Below are positions 5,117 through 7,317 of a stretch of DNA of 7,317 nucleotides, piece after piece (positions within the stretch are counted from its first letter, which is position 1; every line of letters begins with the position of its first letter). The notes beneath the pieces are model-generated. The model was not told the DNA's origin, searched no databases, and was given only the letters and a program-made list of their open reading frames with translations. The stretch spans positions 1 to 7,317 of the forward strand of contig WREG01000099.1 of assembly GCA_009779455.1 (NCBI GenBank), written 5' to 3'. The translations under genes and the position numbers were made by a program. The stretch is from Oscillospiraceae bacterium (GTDB lineage Bacteria; Bacillota; Clostridia; Oscillospirales; Acutalibacteraceae).

Positions 5117-7317
5117 ATGGGTATTGCTATGAATAAAAAACGATTTACAACAAAGCTTGCCGCTTTCGCGCTCGGTATTGTAATGCTTTTCGCCGTTTTG
5201 CCGTCTGGCGTGTTTCCCGTGGCTTCCGCTGCGGGTGACAGCCTTCTTGTCGCTTCCGTTTCGGACTTCCACTACTACCCGCTCTCATATATGAGCGGCA
5301 GCGCCGCGTTCGCAAACCATGTCAAGGCGCTGAGCCTTCAGCTTTTTCATCAGGAAGGCCTGATAGATTCTTTGATCGCCTCCCTGCAAAAAAGCGAAGC
5401 CAAAGTCCTGCTTATCCCCGGTGATCTTACCGTTGACGGCGAATTGCAGGGGCATAAGGATTTTGCGGCCGTATTAAAACGCATAGAAAAGGAAGCCGGG
5501 GTAAAGGTGTTCCCCATAAACGGGAATCACGACATAAACAACGAACGGGCTGCGACCTGGGCGTCCGGCAAATCCGCCCCCGCCGCAAAAACAAGCCCCG
5601 AAGAATTCATAAAAATTTACGGCGAGATTTTATATAATAATGCCGCCAAAAAGGTAAAAAGATATATCCCTCCGCAGGGCGAAAAAGAAGGGATGCTTTC
5701 TTATTCCGCGCCTCTTGCAGACGGATATCGTCTTATAGCCATAGACGCGGGCAAATATAAGGACGGGTACGCTACCGGAGGCGTCATATCAGACGCCCTT
5801 ATGGATTGGGCGCTTAAAGAGATCGCCGCCGCCAAAAAGAATAATGAAACCGTTATAGGCATGACCCATTGGAACCTTTCGCCCATGAACATCCTGCAAG
5901 ACGATATTATGCATGACTTTTTAATGGATAACAATGTGCGGGCGGCTGAAACTTTGGCGGACGCCGGGATGAATTTTGTATTCACGGGGCATTCGCATGT
6001 GAACGATATATCCTCCATACGTTCTGACAGCGGCAACGTTTGCTACAGCGTCCAGACCTGCGCTTTGTCCTCTTTCCCGAACAGTTACAGGCAAACCGAA
6101 TTTACCAAAAAAGCCGATAAAAGCACGGAAGCGCGTTTCGACCTGAAAGAAGTCGATGAAGTATTGCCCGTAACGGTAAAAGGCAACAACAACTTCCCCT
6201 CTCCCTATAAAGACGACGTTACTTATGCGCCGCCCTACAGAACCGCGTCTTTCGGCCTTACATACGCGAACGGGACCGCATACGGCAAGCCTGACGTCGC
6301 TGAATACGCCGTTTCGGCTTTAATAGACTACATGGACGGTTTTATTAAAGCCATTGATGACGAGGGCGGGCTTGTTAAGTACATACAAAAAATGATCGGC
6401 ATTGATATTGAAGCCATCCTCAAAATAGTGTTTATGGAAGGCGTGAAGTTTGAAGGGACTACTGTGCTGAACGGCGAAAGCGTCATGAACTTCTTATATG
6501 ACCTTGAGGATCAAATCAACGTCAATTATCTGCATAACCCGCAAAATTTAGAAAAAATCATCAAAAAAGCGGCAACGGAACTGATGTCCATGAAGGTATC
6601 CTCGGAATCAAGCTCAAAATATACTAAATACGGGATATCCGGCAGCACATTCGGGACTCTCGCGCTAAGCTCTATCGCAAATATGTATGAGGGCAATGAG
6701 GAGCTTGATAAATTTACGCGGGACGCCATAAACGGCTTTAAGGACGGCGACTGCAAAAATACGGATGAGTTTTTTAAATTATTGATAAAAATCGTATCTA
6801 CAGACCTCGTCCAGAATGAGATATTAAGAAACCTCAAATTTAAACCGGAGCAAATTTTGGCGTCAGGCGACGGCGGCAAAAATGACACGGTGGGATATAT
6901 CAAGTGGGGAATGTCTTTCCTGCATTCGATTGCCGATACCAGCTATTTAAACTTAATAAACACCGTGCTTTCGCTGTTGAATCTGGAATACGGTTCAAAC
7001 ATTGACGAAATCGTGAATTATTTCGTTGACCTGTATGTAACCGAAGATGTTATAAAAGACCTCGGTTATTACGTAGGGAACATACTCACCGGGATAAACG
7101 CCGACTCGGTCCCCATGGTAAAAGGCGACTATAAAGTCGCTTACAGCGACAAGCCTATAAAAATCACCCCCACAAGGGAGGATTTCAGGCTTCCGACCCT
7201 CGTCGCGCCCTCTTTCGGCAAAGACGCGGGCACGCAGTACAATATAAGCTGGTATACGAAAGCCTCCGTCACGGGTACGGATATTGAACTGAGGACTGAC
7301 ACGCGTTTCACTGGCAA
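5117..7317 (+). CDS. Secreted calcineurin-like metallophosphoesterase with C-terminal Ig/FN3-like domain, 3' end beyond window
   Basis: The frame is open for over 720 codons and leaves the window without a stop. Two in-frame starts are possible: ATG 5117, with AAGGA (5106-5110) six bases before it, and ATG 5129, which gives the cleaner signal peptide. Numbering here uses 5129. Residues 1-35 are a signal peptide: MNKKRFTTK, a hydrophobic core and cleavage near 'VASA-A'. Metallophosphoesterase motifs follow in order: 'SDFH' (Asp46, His48), 'PGDL' (Asp99), 'NGNHD' (Asn133, His134, Asp135), 'MTHWN' (His247) and 'GHSH' (His288, His290). These are the full dinuclear-metal ligand set, so the enzyme should be active outside the membrane on phosphomono- or diesters. 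Residues about 390-670 are mostly helical-looking and unrecognised. From about 690, 'APSFGKDAGTQYNISWYTKA' resembles the FN3-like N-terminal domain of purple acid phosphatases. A surface anchor may lie in the missing end. The substrate is unknown. Confidence 0.87.
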   Translation, partial: MGIAMNKKRFTTKLAAFALGIVMLFAVLPSGVFPVASAAGDSLLVASVSDFHYYPLSYMSGSAAFANHVKALSLQLFHQEGLIDSLIASLQKSEAKVLLIPGDLTVDGELQGHKDFAAVLKRIEKEAGVKVFPINGNHDINNERAATWASGKSAPAAKTSPEEFIKIYGEILYNNAAKKVKRYIPPQGEKEGMLSYSAPLADGYRLIAIDAGKYKDGYATGGVISDALMDWALKEIAAAKKNNETVIGMTHWNLSPMNILQDDIMHDFLMDNNVRAAETLADAGMNFVFTGHSHVNDISSIRSDSGNVCYSVQTCALSSFPNSYRQTEFTKKADKSTEARFDLKEVDEVLPVTVKGNNNFPSPYKDDVTYAPPYRTASFGLTYANGTAYGKPDVAEYAVSALIDYMDGFIKAIDDEGGLVKYIQKMIGIDIEAILKIVFMEGVKFEGTTVLNGESVMNFLYDLEDQINVNYLHNPQNLEKIIKKAATELMSMKVSSESSSKYTKYGISGSTFGTLALSSIANMYEGNEELDKFTRDAINGFKDGDCKNTDEFFKLLIKIVSTDLVQNEILRNLKFKPEQILASGDGGKNDTVGYIKWGMSFLHSIADTSYLNLINTVLSLLNLEYGSNIDEIVNYFVDLYVTEDVIKDLGYYVGNILTGINADSVPMVKGDYKVAYSDKPIKITPTREDFRLPTLVAPSFGKDAGTQYNISWYTKASVTGTDIELRTDTRFTG

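Noticed and set aside
6526..6903. Minus-strand open frame of 125 codons inside the phosphoesterase
   Set aside because: It is antisense to a continuous secreted-protein frame, with no ribosome site or domain; the similar frame at 5701-6036 was rejected for the same reason.

Overview
The window looks like a chromosomal segment of a low-to-mid GC Firmicute, probably an anaerobic Clostridia member of the gut or rumen type. The reasons are near-consensus sigma-A promoters with 17-bp spacers, AGG-type ribosome binding sites, heavy use of ATA and AGG codons, two orphan-looking ECF transporter S components (one of QueT type), a Crp/Fnr-family regulator and an OmpR/VanS-style two-component pair. The species cannot be fixed from the sequence. 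No tRNA, rRNA, CRISPR array, transposase or phage gene was seen.

Layout: (1) 1-351, minus strand: N-terminal sensor domain of a Crp/Fnr-family regulator, cut by the window edge. (2) 352-436: divergent control region with a strong minus-strand promoter, an overlapping plus-strand -10 and a perfect CRP-format palindrome (TGTTG-N6-CAACA). (3) 437-985, plus: small membrane protein, probably an ECF S component, followed by a good intrinsic terminator. (4) 986-1313: a 328-bp gap holding that terminator, a TTGCAA-17-TATAAT promoter and a leader that can form two mutually exclusive RNA folds, one resembling a terminator. (5) 1314-2719: a ChbG/YdjC-type carbohydrate deacetylase and a QueT-type transporter, translationally coupled by an ATGA overlap. 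(6) 2722-2800: a compact palindromic repeat made of two perfect 9-bp hairpins with near-identical outer ends. (7) 2816-5006: response regulator and sensor histidine kinase; the kinase appears to use a TTG start overlapping the regulator's last codons. (8) 5007-5116: a strong promoter with an AT-rich dyad. (9) 5117-end: a large secreted calcineurin-like metallophosphoesterase whose C-terminal part, starting an Ig/FN3-like domain, runs off the window.

How the parts may work together: the Crp/Fnr-like regulator probably controls itself and the divergent transporter gene through the shared palindrome. An 11-bp copy of one half-site plus spacer lies on the -35 of the deacetylase-queT promoter, so that operon may be a second, weaker target. 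The two-component system and the secreted phosphatase are separately promoted but adjacent, so a phosphate or cell-envelope response is conceivable. This is inference only. The most unusual items are the two-fold leader RNA, the palindromic repeat in front of the response regulator and the coupling of a sugar deacetylase to a queuosine-precursor transporter. Nothing here clearly amounts to a new defence or mobile system.
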